From Pseudomonas sp. B6002 (GTDB taxonomy: Bacteria > Pseudomonadota > Gammaproteobacteria > Pseudomonadales > Pseudomonadaceae): a DNA stretch of 64,000 nucleotides. The stretch is from assembly GCF_013385985.1 (NCBI RefSeq), contig NZ_JACAOY010000006.1, positions 391,734 through 455,733 on the forward strand. Direction: 5' to 3'. Below the pieces are notes generated by a model that had not been told where the DNA came from, did no database searches, and saw nothing but the letters and a program-made list of their open reading frames with translations. Positions 34,878-43,431 of the stretch are shown in pieces. The position numbers were made by a program, and so were the translations under genes. The number at the start of each line of letters is the position of its first letter. Position 1 is the stretch's first letter.

Positions 34878-35372
34878 ATGCAAAACCCTGCCAAGTTCAC
34901 CACGCACATTGTATTGGCCGCCCTGGGCCTGATCGTTTACCACCAGGCCCAGGCTGCCCGTATCGAACCGGCCGGCAGTGCCTTCACGGCCCAAGGGCCG
35001 ATCAGCTTTTCCAAGGGCGCCCTGATCAGCGCCGACTGCACCATCAAGGTGGCCGGCAAAGTGGCGGCCGATGGCTCATCGGTCAATGTCGACAAAGTTG
35101 AATTCGACGGTGGCCTCAAGTGCAGCCGGGTCGAAGCCACCAACTTGCCGTGGATATTAGTTGCCAAAGATACCAAGAGCGGTTCCATGTCGAAGATCAG
35201 CGTAGATGTTCACGCCTTCGGCCTGGGCGGCAAGTGCGGTCCTTCTACCGCTGACGGTACGTGGGATAACGCCACCGGAAAGTTGGAAGCCGCCAATGTA
35301 CCGATTGGCGAAGACTGCAAGATCAAGACGGTGTCGATCAAGATGCCGCCTAACTTCAAAGTTGTCGAATAA
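34878..35372 (+). CDS. praB: PraB-type secreted protein linked to alkane oxidation
   Basis: A 164-residue exported protein with a signal peptide (cleavage after HHQAQA at about residue 26). The mature part is small and probably beta-rich, with pairs of cysteines (ADCTIKV, LKCSRVEA, GGKCGPS, EDCKIKT) that could form disulfides. I recognise it as the PraB family named for activation of alkane oxidation in P. aeruginosa. The exact mechanism is not established and may involve surface hydrophobicity or hydrocarbon uptake. It lies directly after alkB and before two related genes. Confidence 0.8.
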   Translation: MQNPAKFTTHIVLAALGLIVYHQAQAARIEPAGSAFTAQGPISFSKGALISADCTIKVAGKVAADGSSVNVDKVEFDGGLKCSRVEATNLPWILVAKDTKSGSMSKISVDVHAFGLGGKCGPSTADGTWDNATGKLEAANVPIGEDCKIKTVSIKMPPNFKVVE

Positions 35373-35470
35373 GACTGTCCGACTGTTGTAAGCGGTAATT
35401 GAATTGAGATTTGGCTGGAAAGGGAAGTTCTGCAGTTTCACCGTGACCTCTCGATCATGGCCATTACCCC

Positions 35471-35489
35471 TGGCGAAATGAATTCGCCA
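35471..35489 (+). other. Hairpin upstream of the first praA-type gene
   Basis: Perfect 7-bp inverted repeat TGGCGAA/TTCGCCA with a 5-nt loop, ending 20 nt before the next ATG. No T-run follows. It may stabilise the mRNA or overlap a promoter (CATAAT at 35488-35493 resembles a -10 box). Confidence 0.35.
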
Positions 35490-35508
35490 TAATATGTGAG
35501 GAAAAACA

Positions 35509-36033
35509 ATGAAAAGCTTCAAGACCCTCGTTTGTGTAACCTCTTTTGCTCTGTGCTTTGGCGCAGCATCGATGGCCAGTGCGGCGTCTTTCAGCCCTAT
35601 TGGTGCAGCTATCAGCGCTAACGGCAGCATCACCGTGAAGTCGCCGTCATCGTTCCAGCAGCCCGTGACTTGCAACATCCTCTTCCAAGGTGTTGTTAAC
35701 TCCGATGGCACCGCCAACATCAACAGCGCGACCGTTTCGGGCTCCAACAGCCTGTGCGCACTGCCTAAGATGACTAACCTGCCTTGGAAACTGAGCGCCA
35801 CTTCCACCACCACCGGTACCGTGACTAACGTCGGCTACACCATTGCTGGTGCACCGCCGATCATCCCGGCCACCAACTGCGGCCCGACCACCATCACTGT
35901 GGGCCTGGCTTCCGTAGCCGGTACTCCAGCGCCAGGCACTACCACGATATCTGCCACTAACCAGACGCTGGCCGGCAGCTGCACCGTGGTTTCGCTGAGC
36001 GTTGCTGCTCCAGGCGCTGTTGTTATTCCGTAA
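35509..36033 (+). CDS. praA: PraA-type secreted protein, first copy
   Basis: A 174-residue exported protein. The signal peptide runs MKSFKTLVCVTSFALCFGAASMASA, then a mature domain starting ASFSPIGAAISANGSITVKSPSSFQQPVTCNILF. It is rich in Ser, Thr, Ala and Gly, with four cysteines, and is probably a beta-sandwich secreted to the surface or medium. It shares the pattern 'alternating beta, PPIIPATNCGPTTITV, GSCTVVSLSV' with the next gene and, more distantly, with PraB. PraA was described as an extracellular protein aiding hexadecane uptake in P. aeruginosa (recalled). GTGAGGAAAA precedes the start. Confidence 0.75.
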   Translation: MKSFKTLVCVTSFALCFGAASMASAASFSPIGAAISANGSITVKSPSSFQQPVTCNILFQGVVNSDGTANINSATVSGSNSLCALPKMTNLPWKLSATSTTTGTVTNVGYTIAGAPPIIPATNCGPTTITVGLASVAGTPAPGTTTISATNQTLAGSCTVVSLSVAAPGAVVIP

Positions 36034-36075
36034 TAGTCGTACTCCGTAACAAGGGTTGATCACCCCGTTGTAAGG

Positions 36076-36099
36076 CAGGCGCCTCGCGAGAGGCGCCTG
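36076..36099 (+). terminator. Strong hairpin between the two praA-type genes
   Basis: A 10-bp perfect stem CAGGCGCCTC/GAGGCGCCTG closed by the stable tetraloop GCGA. Only two T residues follow, so it may be a partial terminator or a 3' mRNA-protecting structure that sets different levels of the two genes. Confidence 0.55.
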
Positions 36100-36161
36100 T
36101 TCAGGGATGACGAGCCAAAGGAGTTGGCCGACAACGCTTCACCAGGCAGGTGAGGAATACG

Positions 36162-36677
36162 ATGAAAAGTTTGAAAACTCTTTTGATGGCAGGGGCATTA
36201 ACGTTGTGCGCAAGTGCAACTTCAATCGCCAGTGCTGGTACGTTCTCTCCGTATAACATGCCATTCACCACCGTCGGTGGCACGATTACACTGAAGTCGC
36301 CCTCAACGTTCGGAGCCGCATTAACGTGCGCTATCCAGCTTACGGGGCATATTGCCCATGATGGCCTCGTGGCTTATTACAGCAGTGCGACAATAACTGG
36401 CACCAATGCACTCTGCAGTTTGTACAAAATGAATGATATGCCCATGGTATTGACGTCTATCACTGGCAGCGCCGGGACACTTTCTAATGTAAGTTTTACG
36501 GTGGTTGGGGCGCCTCCGATTATACCGGCGACGCACTGTAGCGCCGCGACTATTTCTGTCTCCGTGTTTAATGACGCCGGTGGTTTAACCAGTGTGGCGA
36601 ACAATCAAGTATTGCCGGGTAGTTGCACAGTGCTCTCAATGCGCGTTGCCGCGCCAGGGGTTGGAGTGACGCCCTGA
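36162..36677 (+). CDS. PraA-type secreted protein, second copy
   Basis: A 171-residue paralogue of the previous gene. Signal peptide MKSLKTLLMAGALTLCASATSIASA; the mature part keeps SPYNMPFTTVGGTITLKSPSTF, a PPIIPATHCSAATISV segment and GSCTVLSMRVAAPG at the end. Cysteine positions are conserved between the copies. Codon use is less GC-biased than in the first copy and in neighbouring genes, with more A/T at third positions, suggesting lower expression or a different history. The start at 36162 has GTGAGGA upstream; an in-frame ATG 12 nt earlier is less well placed. Confidence 0.72.
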   Translation: MKSLKTLLMAGALTLCASATSIASAGTFSPYNMPFTTVGGTITLKSPSTFGAALTCAIQLTGHIAHDGLVAYYSSATITGTNALCSLYKMNDMPMVLTSITGSAGTLSNVSFTVVGAPPIIPATHCSAATISVSVFNDAGGLTSVANNQVLPGSCTVLSMRVAAPGVGVTP

Positions 36678-36746
36678 GTAACGTCTTTTAATTCGTTGAA
36701 TCCTGTATTACACGCGCCTTTTGATAGGCGCACGAGGCAGCAAGAC

Positions 36747-36766
36747 GAGCCCGCCAGAGCGGGCTC
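36747..36766 (+). terminator. Intrinsic terminator after the praA-type genes
   Basis: An 8-bp stem GAGCCCGC/GCGGGCTC with a CAGA loop, followed by AGTTTGATAA. A second, weaker stem GCGCC/GGCGC lies just before it near 36715-36732. Both sit in the gap before the FadL-type gene, whose ribosome-binding site starts at 36781, so some read-through is possible. Confidence 0.6.
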
Positions 36767-36792
36767 AGTTTGATAACAATAAGGAGTGCCGT

Positions 36793-38235
36793 GTGAATAA
36801 TAAAAAACAACAAGTACAGGCTGTATTGGGGCTGGCAATACTGGGGGGGCTGATGATCGCAGCGCCGGTATACGCCGGTGGCTTCGCTACGCCAACCTAC
36901 GGCGCGCAAGGTTGGGGCCGAGCGTTTGGCGGCGGCTCGCTGTTCAAGGATGACCCTTCGGCTGCGTACAACAACCCGGCGGCCATGGCGTTTATCGACC
37001 ACACCGTGGTGGAACAAACCGTCGACTACGCTCGCGTCAAGATTAAGTACAAAGGCGATGCCTATGACTACAAGGGCGATCCGACGTCTTCCTCGGTGAT
37101 CGATCCCAATACAGGTATTCCCACGTCTACCCCACGCACCGGCAATGGTGGCCAGGCAGGGTTCACCGCGTGGCTGCCAACCGGTTTTGCGGTCATTCCC
37201 CTCAATGAACGTTTCGTCCTTGGCTTGAGTGCTGTCGTACCCCAAGGCATGAAAAGTACCTGGGATCCTGAATGGAAGGGCCGCGACTTTGCAGTCGACA
37301 CCAAGATTGAGACGGTCGGCGTGACGGGGTCGTTGTCGTTCAAGGTCAACGATGAGTTCTCTATCGGTGGTGGCGCCATTGTTCAGCACAGTAGTGGCTT
37401 CGTTAGCCAGAACGTCGACTTGCTGGCGGCTGCCGCGCTATCACCGGGCCTGGGAGGCGCGGCGTTCCCCTCTGGTGTCGGGCACGCACTGATGCGGGTC
37501 AAGGTCGATAACACGTCGGTCGGCTGGTTTGCGGGCGTGGTCTGGAAACCGACGCTGAAAGACACAGTTGGCCTGAACTATCACGCCAAGATCAAGAACA
37601 AGATGGATGGCAAATACAATATCTACGCGGATGAAGGCTCCAGAAGCCTGATGACCGATATCAACCCGATTTTCGGCAAAACCCTGGTCGCGCAAGCCTA
37701 TCCTGGCCTCAACCTGTACCCGGACGGCGCCAACGCATCCACGCAACTGGACATTCCGGCCAATGCGGCGATTGACTGGGTACACGTGTTCGATGATCGC
37801 TTGACGTTGGGCGCCAGCGCGATGTGGACGCAGTGGTCTTCCTTCAAAGACCTTACGCTGAAGTCCGACGGCAGCACCATCGTTTCCATTCCGTACAAAT
37901 ATCGCAACGTCTGGATGCTCTCGTTGGGCGGTGATTACAAGCTGACCAACGACTGGACGGTGCGAGCAGGGGTGGCCAACGACCAGACGCCGACCCGTAA
38001 CTCGACACGTGACCCGCGCATCCCGGACGGCGACCGCTGGTTCGCCTCCCTGGGCTTGAGTTATGCCGTGCGAGCGGTGCCTGGGTTGACGCTGGATGGC
38101 GCCTACTCAAGGCAGTTCGTGCAGGAGGTCAAGCTGAAGACACAAAACGTCGATCGCCTCGGGGGGGCTCGGCTGGACGGCAAAGTCGACAGCAAGGGTG
38201 AGGTCGTCAGCCTGTCAGCCTCTTATGCGTTCTGA
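36793..38235 (+). CDS. FadL/OmpP1/TodX-type outer-membrane porin for hydrophobic compounds
   Basis: A 480-residue outer-membrane beta-barrel. The start is GTG at 36793, 6 nt after AAGGAG. The signal peptide ends APVYA-GG, and the mature N-terminus GGFATPTYGAQGWGRAFGGGSLFKDDPSAAYNNPAAMAF is the FadL plug-domain hallmark that ends in the NPA motif. The last residues SLSASYAF end in phenylalanine, as barrel-assembly substrates do. The family imports long-chain fatty acids or aromatic and aliphatic hydrocarbons by lateral diffusion. Between praA-type genes and fadE, uptake of alkanes or fatty acids is the natural role. Confidence 0.88.
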   Translation: MNNKKQQVQAVLGLAILGGLMIAAPVYAGGFATPTYGAQGWGRAFGGGSLFKDDPSAAYNNPAAMAFIDHTVVEQTVDYARVKIKYKGDAYDYKGDPTSSSVIDPNTGIPTSTPRTGNGGQAGFTAWLPTGFAVIPLNERFVLGLSAVVPQGMKSTWDPEWKGRDFAVDTKIETVGVTGSLSFKVNDEFSIGGGAIVQHSSGFVSQNVDLLAAAALSPGLGGAAFPSGVGHALMRVKVDNTSVGWFAGVVWKPTLKDTVGLNYHAKIKNKMDGKYNIYADEGSRSLMTDINPIFGKTLVAQAYPGLNLYPDGANASTQLDIPANAAIDWVHVFDDRLTLGASAMWTQWSSFKDLTLKSDGSTIVSIPYKYRNVWMLSLGGDYKLTNDWTVRAGVANDQTPTRNSTRDPRIPDGDRWFASLGLSYAVRAVPGLTLDGAYSRQFVQEVKLKTQNVDRLGGARLDGKVDSKGEVVSLSASYAF

Positions 38236-38269
38236 TGGCTGCGTAACGGTTCGTTAAACCGCCAGCATG

Positions 38270-38300
38270 GGAGAGTGGCAAGCGCATCTTGCTGCTCTCC
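38270..38300 (+). terminator. Hairpin after the FadL-type gene
   Basis: Arms GGAGAG/CTCTCC and GCAAG/CTTGC form a two-part stem with a small internal loop, 35 bp after the stop. The following sequence has only short T tracts. Likely a terminator separating the porin gene from fadE. Confidence 0.45.
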
Positions 38301-38380
38301 TGGCACTTTCCTGCTTCAGTTCACGGTGTTCGCTGACCCTGGTCGGCGCATTATTTTTTTGTTTTTTGATTAAATAAAAA

Positions 38381-38400
38381 TTTCAAAACAAAATTTGAAT
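38381..38400. promoter_or_regulatory. Operator-like dyad upstream of fadE, shared with alkB
   Basis: TTTCAA-N8-TTGAAT, with the longer perfect arms TTCAAA/TTTGAA, sits 95 bp before the fadE ATG in a T/A-rich stretch (38350-38405). Core and spacing equal those at alkB. TTGAAT (38395-38400) followed 17 bp later by TAGTGT could be a weak promoter overlapped by the site. Confidence 0.5.
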
Positions 38401-38494
38401 TTAGCTTTCCAAGTTTGTAGTGTGGCTTTACGTCGCAGCGCATTTCGATCTGCCTGCGCATTGGCCGTACCCTGAATCGAGTAGAGGTATCCCC

Positions 38495-41020
38495 ATGGTT
38501 ATCTGGTTATTGGTGGGTTTCGCAGCCGCGATTGCCCTGGCGTATCGACAAGCTGCCGCCACCCTGTGGCTGGGCGCTGGCCTGATCTGGCTGGCGGTGG
38601 GCTATCTGTTCAATGTGATTGCCACCCTCGGCATCACTGTTACTGCGGTGCTGGTCATCGCACCGGCCTTGTTGATGGCCATCAAGCCCTTGCGCCGTGC
38701 GTTGTTGACGAGCAGGGCGCTCGGCCTGTTTCGCACCATCATGCCGGCGATGTCCGACACTGAACGCGCGGCCATCGAATCCGGCACCGTGTGGTGGGAC
38801 GCCGAGCTGTTCAGCGGCAAGCCCGACTGGCAGCGTTTGCTCCAGGCCGCACCGGCCAGCCTCAGCGCCGAAGAGCAAGCCTTCCTCGACAATGAAGTGG
38901 AAACCCTGTGCGACATCGCCAACGACTGGGAAACCACCCAAGTCTGGCAGGACATGTCGCCCGAAGGCTGGCAATACACCAAGGACGCCGGCTTCCTCGG
39001 CATGATCATTCCCAAGCAATACGGCGGCAAAGGCTTCTCCCACTACGCACATTCGCAAGTGGTGATGAAGCTGTCGACGCGCTGCTCGGCGGCGGCGATT
39101 TCGGTGATGGTGCCCAACTCCCTGGGCCCGGCCGAGTTGCTGTTGCATTACGGCACCGATGCCCAGCGTAACTACTACTTGCCGCGCCTGGCCCGGGGTG
39201 AAGACATCCCATGCTTTGCGTTGACCAGCCCGTATGCCGGCTCCGATGCGGGCGCGATCCCGGACCTGGGCATCGTCTGCAAAGGCACCCATGAGGGCGA
39301 AGAAGTGCTGGGCTTCAAGGTGACCTGGGACAAGCGCTACATCACCCTCGGCCCGATTGCCACCGTGCTCGGTCTGGCCTTCCGTGCCGAAGACCCGGAC
39401 GGTTTGCTTGGCGCACCCGGTTCGCTTGGCATCACCTGCGCGCTGATTCCAACGTCCCATCCGGGCGTCAACAGCGGCCGTCGCCATTGGCCACTCAACG
39501 CGGTGTTCCAGAACGGCCCGACCACCGGCAAGGATGTGTTCATTCCGTTGGAATGGGTGATCGGCGGCCGCGAACAGGTGGGGAATGGCTGGCGCATGCT
39601 GATGGAATGCCTGGCGGCAGGCCGTGCGATTTCCCTGCCATCGGCCAACGTCGGCCTGGGCAAGGTGGCGGTACGCGGGACCACGGCCTACGCAGCGATG
39701 CGCAAGCAGTTCGGCCTGCCCATCGGCAAGTTCGAAGGGGTACAGGCGCCGCTGGCGCGCATGGCCGGGCACTTGTATGCCTGCGATGCGGTGCGCAAGG
39801 TGTCGGTGGCGTCCCTCGATGCCGGTGAAAAACCGTCGGTGATCTCGGCGATCGCCAAGTACCACGTCACGGAACGCGCGCGCATCATCGTCAATGACGG
39901 CATGGACATCGTTGCCGGCAAAGGCATTTGCATGGGGCCCAACAACTTCCTGGCCCGTGCCTATCAGCAAAGCCCCATCGCGATCACGGTGGAGGGCGCA
40001 AACATCATGACCCGCTGCCTGATCATCTTTGGCCAGGGCCTGATTCGCTGCCATCCCTATGTGTTCCGCGAAATGGAAGCGGCGCGTAACCCGGATCGGC
40101 GCAAGGCGCTGGAAGCCTTCGACAGCGCGATGTTCGGCCACGTGAGCTTTGTGCTGGCCAATACCGTCCGCGCTGCGGTGCATTCGCTGACCGGTGGGCG
40201 GCTGATTTCGGCGCCGGCCAAGACCGACCCGGCGCTGGCGTCCTACTACCGTCAGGCCAATCGGCTGTCGGTGGTACTGGCGTTGATCTCGGACGTGTCC
40301 ATGGGCGTGCTGGGTGGTGCCCTCAAGCGCAAGGAAAGTATCACCGGGCGGCTGGGGGATATTCTGTCGCAGCTGTACATAGTGTCCTGCGTGCTCAAGC
40401 GCTTTGAAGATGACGGCCGGCCCCAGGCCGACCTGCCGCTGGTGCACTGGTCGGCCCAGGATGCGCTGTTGCGTGCCCATGAAGCCTTGGCCGAAGTGCT
40501 CGACAACTACCCTTCGAAAGCCGCAGCAGCGGTGGTGCGCGGCTTGAGCTTCCCACTGGGCATTCCACTGCGCAAACCGTCGGACCGCTTGCTGGCCCAG
40601 GTGGCGGACGTGGTGCAGACCCCGGGCGAGACCCGCGACCGCCTGCTGGCCAATTCCTACATCCCGCGTCCGGAAATCGACAAGCTGGCTTACGGCGAAC
40701 TGGGTTTCCGCCTGTTGCCGCAGGTGGAGCTGATCGACGCGCGCCTCAAGCCTGCCGTGAAGCAGGGCTTGATCGAGCCTATGCCGATTTCCGCCACCGC
40801 GTTTACCACCTGGCGCGTCAAGGCGCGGGCGCTGGACTTGATCAGCGACGACGAAGACGCCTTGCTGGGGCGCTACGTGGAGTACGCCGACCATGGCATC
40901 CAGGTCGATGACTTCCCGCAGGATTTCGGTTTGCTGGAAGCGTTGCAGCAACGCAAGCAAGCCTTGGAACCGGCGGTGAAACGTCGCAACAGCCAGAGCG
41001 AAAATGCCTCGGTCAATTGA
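38495..41020 (+). CDS. fadE: Acyl-CoA dehydrogenase, FadE type
   Basis: An 841-residue acyl-CoA dehydrogenase of the long FadE class (E. coli FadE is about 814). Two N-terminal membrane helices (about 1-20 and 25-65) precede the dehydrogenase core. In the core are GFLGMIIPKQYGGKGFSHYAHS, the flavin-binding ALTSPYAGSDAG and WDKRYITLGPIATVLGLAF, then the family-specific C-terminal extension with EPMPISATAFTTW. It performs the first beta-oxidation step, introducing the trans-2 double bond. The ATG at 38495 has AGAGGT upstream. A shared dyad links its control to alkB. Confidence 0.92.
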   Translation: MVIWLLVGFAAAIALAYRQAAATLWLGAGLIWLAVGYLFNVIATLGITVTAVLVIAPALLMAIKPLRRALLTSRALGLFRTIMPAMSDTERAAIESGTVWWDAELFSGKPDWQRLLQAAPASLSAEEQAFLDNEVETLCDIANDWETTQVWQDMSPEGWQYTKDAGFLGMIIPKQYGGKGFSHYAHSQVVMKLSTRCSAAAISVMVPNSLGPAELLLHYGTDAQRNYYLPRLARGEDIPCFALTSPYAGSDAGAIPDLGIVCKGTHEGEEVLGFKVTWDKRYITLGPIATVLGLAFRAEDPDGLLGAPGSLGITCALIPTSHPGVNSGRRHWPLNAVFQNGPTTGKDVFIPLEWVIGGREQVGNGWRMLMECLAAGRAISLPSANVGLGKVAVRGTTAYAAMRKQFGLPIGKFEGVQAPLARMAGHLYACDAVRKVSVASLDAGEKPSVISAIAKYHVTERARIIVNDGMDIVAGKGICMGPNNFLARAYQQSPIAITVEGANIMTRCLIIFGQGLIRCHPYVFREMEAARNPDRRKALEAFDSAMFGHVSFVLANTVRAAVHSLTGGRLISAPAKTDPALASYYRQANRLSVVLALISDVSMGVLGGALKRKESITGRLGDILSQLYIVSCVLKRFEDDGRPQADLPLVHWSAQDALLRAHEALAEVLDNYPSKAAAAVVRGLSFPLGIPLRKPSDRLLAQVADVVQTPGETRDRLLANSYIPRPEIDKLAYGELGFRLLPQVELIDARLKPAVKQGLIEPMPISATAFTTWRVKARALDLISDDEDALLGRYVEYADHGIQVDDFPQDFGLLEALQQRKQALEPAVKRRNSQSENASVN

Positions 41021-41043
41021 GTGGTACTGAATGAACACGGTCA

Positions 41044-41147
41044 CTGTGGGAGCTGGCTTGTCGGATCGCCGCACCGCTGCGATGCAGACAACTCGGTGTG
41101 TCAGTCACACCCAGGTGATGCTTTCGCAGGCAAGCCAGCTCCCACAG
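41044..41147. repeat. REPIN (paired REP sequences, TGTGGGAGC type)
   Basis: CTGTGGGAGCTGGCTTG at 41044-41060 and its exact reverse complement at 41131-41147 face each other across 70 bp. The same terminal sequence frames the element at 46484-46556. Such paired REPs are typical intergenic, RAYT-mobilised elements of fluorescent pseudomonads. It lies between fadE and the FabG4-like gene and could act as a mild transcription barrier. Confidence 0.85.
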
Positions 41148-41193
41148 GGGACCGGGTTTACATGGTCAGCATGCGTTGTGAGTGAATGTCTTT

Positions 41194-42537
41194 ATGAGTG
41201 ACAGCTACCTTTCCTTCGTCAATTCCCCCTGGGGCCGACGCCTGGCCCAGGCCGTCGGCCTGCCGCAACCGCTGCCGCTGCAGCGCCATCGCGGCGGCCA
41301 GCAAGGGTTGGTCAACCCGGTGATCATCGCCGGGGCAGGGCGCCTGGTGGATCAGGTGCAACAGGTGTTCAAGGCCACCGATACCGTGGCCGCTACCCCG
41401 GCGACTTTGAAGGCGCCGTCCACGGTCAAGGTGCAGGGCGCCGTGTTCGATGCCAGTGGCGTCACCGATTTGCAGCAACTCGACGAGCTCTACGTGTTCT
41501 TCCACGCCAACGCCAAGCGCATTGGTCACCATGGCCGTGTGGTGGTGCTCGGCACGGCGCCGGAGCAGTGCAAGGATTTGCCCCAAGCCATCGCACAGCG
41601 CGCCCTGGAAGGCTTGGTGCGGTCGCTGGCCAAGGAGCTGCGCCGGGCGATCACCGTGCAATTGATCTACGCGGCGCCGGGCGCCGAAGCGGCGCTGGAC
41701 AGCAGCCTGCGCTTCTTCCTGTCGCGCCGCTCGGCCTACGTGTCCGGGCAAGTGGTGCGCCTGGAAAAAGCCGTTGACGGCAACAGCGCGATCAACTGGG
41801 ATAAACCCTTTGTCGGTCGCCGTGCCTTGGTCACCGGCGCGTCCCGTGGCATCGGTCTGGCCATCGCCCAGGTGCTGGCGCGTGATGGCGCCCACGTCGT
41901 GTGCGTGGACGTGCCCCAAGCCCAAGAGGCCTTGCAGCAGGCGGCCAGCAGTGTCGGCGGTTCGGCGTTGCCGCTGGACATCACCGCCGCCGACGCGGCT
42001 TCGCTGCTGCAAGCCCATGTAAGCCAATACGGCGCGTTTGACGTGGTGGTGCACAACGCGGGCATCACCCGTGACAAGACCATCGCCAAAATGACCGAAG
42101 CGGCCTGGCGCAGCGTGCTGGCGGTGAACCTGGAAGCGCCGCTGCAGTTGAGCAACGCCTTGCTGGACAGCCAGGGGCTGAACCCGGGTGGGCGCATCGT
42201 GTGCGTGTCGTCGATTTCCGGTATCGCCGGCAACCTGGGGCAAAGCAACTACGCCACCTCCAAGGCCGGCGTGATTGGCCTGGTGCAAGGCCTGGCGCCA
42301 AAGGCGGCCGCGCAGCAGGTGACGGTCAACGCGGTGGCGCCCGGGTTCATCGAGACCCAGATGACCGCGAAGATCCCGCTGATGATCCGCGAAGCGGGGC
42401 GGCGCATGAACTCGCTGTCCCAAGGCGGCCAGCCGATCGACGTGGCCGAGACCATCGCCTGGTTGGCGCACCCGGCGTCCGGCGGGGTCAATGGTCAAGT
42501 CGTACGCGTGTGCGGCCAAAGCCTGCTGGGAGCCTGA
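41194..42537 (+). CDS. High-molecular-weight 3-oxoacyl-ACP/CoA reductase (FabG4-like)
   Basis: A 447-residue SDR. It has a non-catalytic N-terminal domain (about 1-205) that looks like a degenerate nucleotide-binding fold and a C-terminal classical SDR domain. The latter has TGASRGIG (214-221), HNAGITRDK and the catalytic Ser in SSISGIAG with Y353 and K357 in YATSK. This layout matches FabG4 of Mycobacterium, which reduces 3-oxoacyl-CoA or -ACP. Here, next to a MaoC hydratase and thiolase, it more probably runs as a 3-hydroxyacyl-CoA dehydrogenase in beta-oxidation (inference). ATG at 41194 chosen; a GTG 12 nt upstream is possible. Confidence 0.85.
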   Translation: MSDSYLSFVNSPWGRRLAQAVGLPQPLPLQRHRGGQQGLVNPVIIAGAGRLVDQVQQVFKATDTVAATPATLKAPSTVKVQGAVFDASGVTDLQQLDELYVFFHANAKRIGHHGRVVVLGTAPEQCKDLPQAIAQRALEGLVRSLAKELRRAITVQLIYAAPGAEAALDSSLRFFLSRRSAYVSGQVVRLEKAVDGNSAINWDKPFVGRRALVTGASRGIGLAIAQVLARDGAHVVCVDVPQAQEALQQAASSVGGSALPLDITAADAASLLQAHVSQYGAFDVVVHNAGITRDKTIAKMTEAAWRSVLAVNLEAPLQLSNALLDSQGLNPGGRIVCVSSISGIAGNLGQSNYATSKAGVIGLVQGLAPKAAAQQVTVNAVAPGFIETQMTAKIPLMIREAGRRMNSLSQGGQPIDVAETIAWLAHPASGGVNGQVVRVCGQSLLGA

Positions 42538-42540
42538 GCC

Positions 42541-43431
42541 ATGGACTACGTGACCCAGATCATCGACCCACCGCCGTCGCGCACACGCCTGCTGCTCGAT
42601 GGCGTACGCGCCCTGCGCAAGCCCAAGCTCGACGGCGCACCGGTGTTGCCCAGGGAACGCCTGGTGCGTTCGGCGGTGGAGCTGTCGGCCAGCGGGATAG
42701 CGGCCTATGGCCGCGCCTGCGGGTTTCGCCGCGAGCAGGGCGTGCCGTTGTCCTATCCCCATGTGCTGGCGTTCCCGCTGCACCTGATGTTGCTCACTCG
42801 CCCGAGCTTCCCGTACCCGGCCAGCGGCATGGTGCACCTGGCCAATCGTATCCGGCAGCATCAGCGTTTGCACGAAGGCCAGGCGCTGCGCCTGGAGGTG
42901 TATTGCGAGCGTTGGATTGCCCATCCGAAGGGCCAGGCATTAAGCATCGCCACCCGTGCCTACGGCGCCGACGCCCTGGTGTGGGAAAGCGACAGCCTGT
43001 ACCTGCGCCGAGACGTCAAGGCGCCGGTCGGCGAGCCGTGGGACGACGTGTTGCCGTTGCAGGAGGAGGGCTTGTTGCGCACCCAGCGTTGGGTGCTGCC
43101 CGCCGACCTGGGCCGGCGCTTTGCCAAGGTGTCGGGGGATTTCAACCCGATCCATACCTCGGTGATCGGCGCGAAAATCTTCGGTTTTCGCCGCGCCATT
43201 GCTCATGGCATGTGGACCCTGGGCCGCGCACTCGCCGCCCAGCAACCCCCCGGAGGGCTGGAGCAGGCCGAGGCCCATTGTGACTTCAAGCTGCCGATCT
43301 TCCTGCCCGGCCAGGTCGCGCTCTGGAGCCGCCCTGTGACGAGCCCGCGCCGTGAGTTCGAAGTGCGCAATTTTGCCGGCGACAAACCCCATATGCGCGG
43401 CCTCTTTATCTGGAATGAGACCTGTCGATGA
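42541..43431 (+). CDS. MaoC-like (R)-specific enoyl-CoA hydratase/dehydratase
   Basis: A 296-residue hot-dog-fold hydratase. The catalytic motif is D200-F-N-P-I-H205 in SGDFNPIHTS, followed by GFRRAIAHGMWTLG, as in MaoC and HtdX proteins. The first half (about 1-150) resembles a second, inactive hot-dog unit. It would hydrate the enoyl-CoA formed by FadE to the (R)-3-hydroxyacyl-CoA. It starts 3 nt after the FabG4-like gene and overlaps the thiolase by 4 nt, so the three form one operon. Confidence 0.87.
   Translation: MDYVTQIIDPPPSRTRLLLDGVRALRKPKLDGAPVLPRERLVRSAVELSASGIAAYGRACGFRREQGVPLSYPHVLAFPLHLMLLTRPSFPYPASGMVHLANRIRQHQRLHEGQALRLEVYCERWIAHPKGQALSIATRAYGADALVWESDSLYLRRDVKAPVGEPWDDVLPLQEEGLLRTQRWVLPADLGRRFAKVSGDFNPIHTSVIGAKIFGFRRAIAHGMWTLGRALAAQQPPGGLEQAEAHCDFKLPIFLPGQVALWSRPVTSPRREFEVRNFAGDKPHMRGLFIWNETCR

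Noticed and set aside
38507-41074. 855-codon open frame on the minus strand opposite fadE
   Set aside because: It lies wholly antisense to a clear FadE gene. Its His/Gln/Arg-rich composition is typical of the reverse strand of GC-rich genes, and it has no family motif.
41158-42924. 588-codon minus-strand frame opposite the FabG4-like and MaoC genes
   Set aside because: Spans two real coupled genes and shows no domain; a composition artefact.
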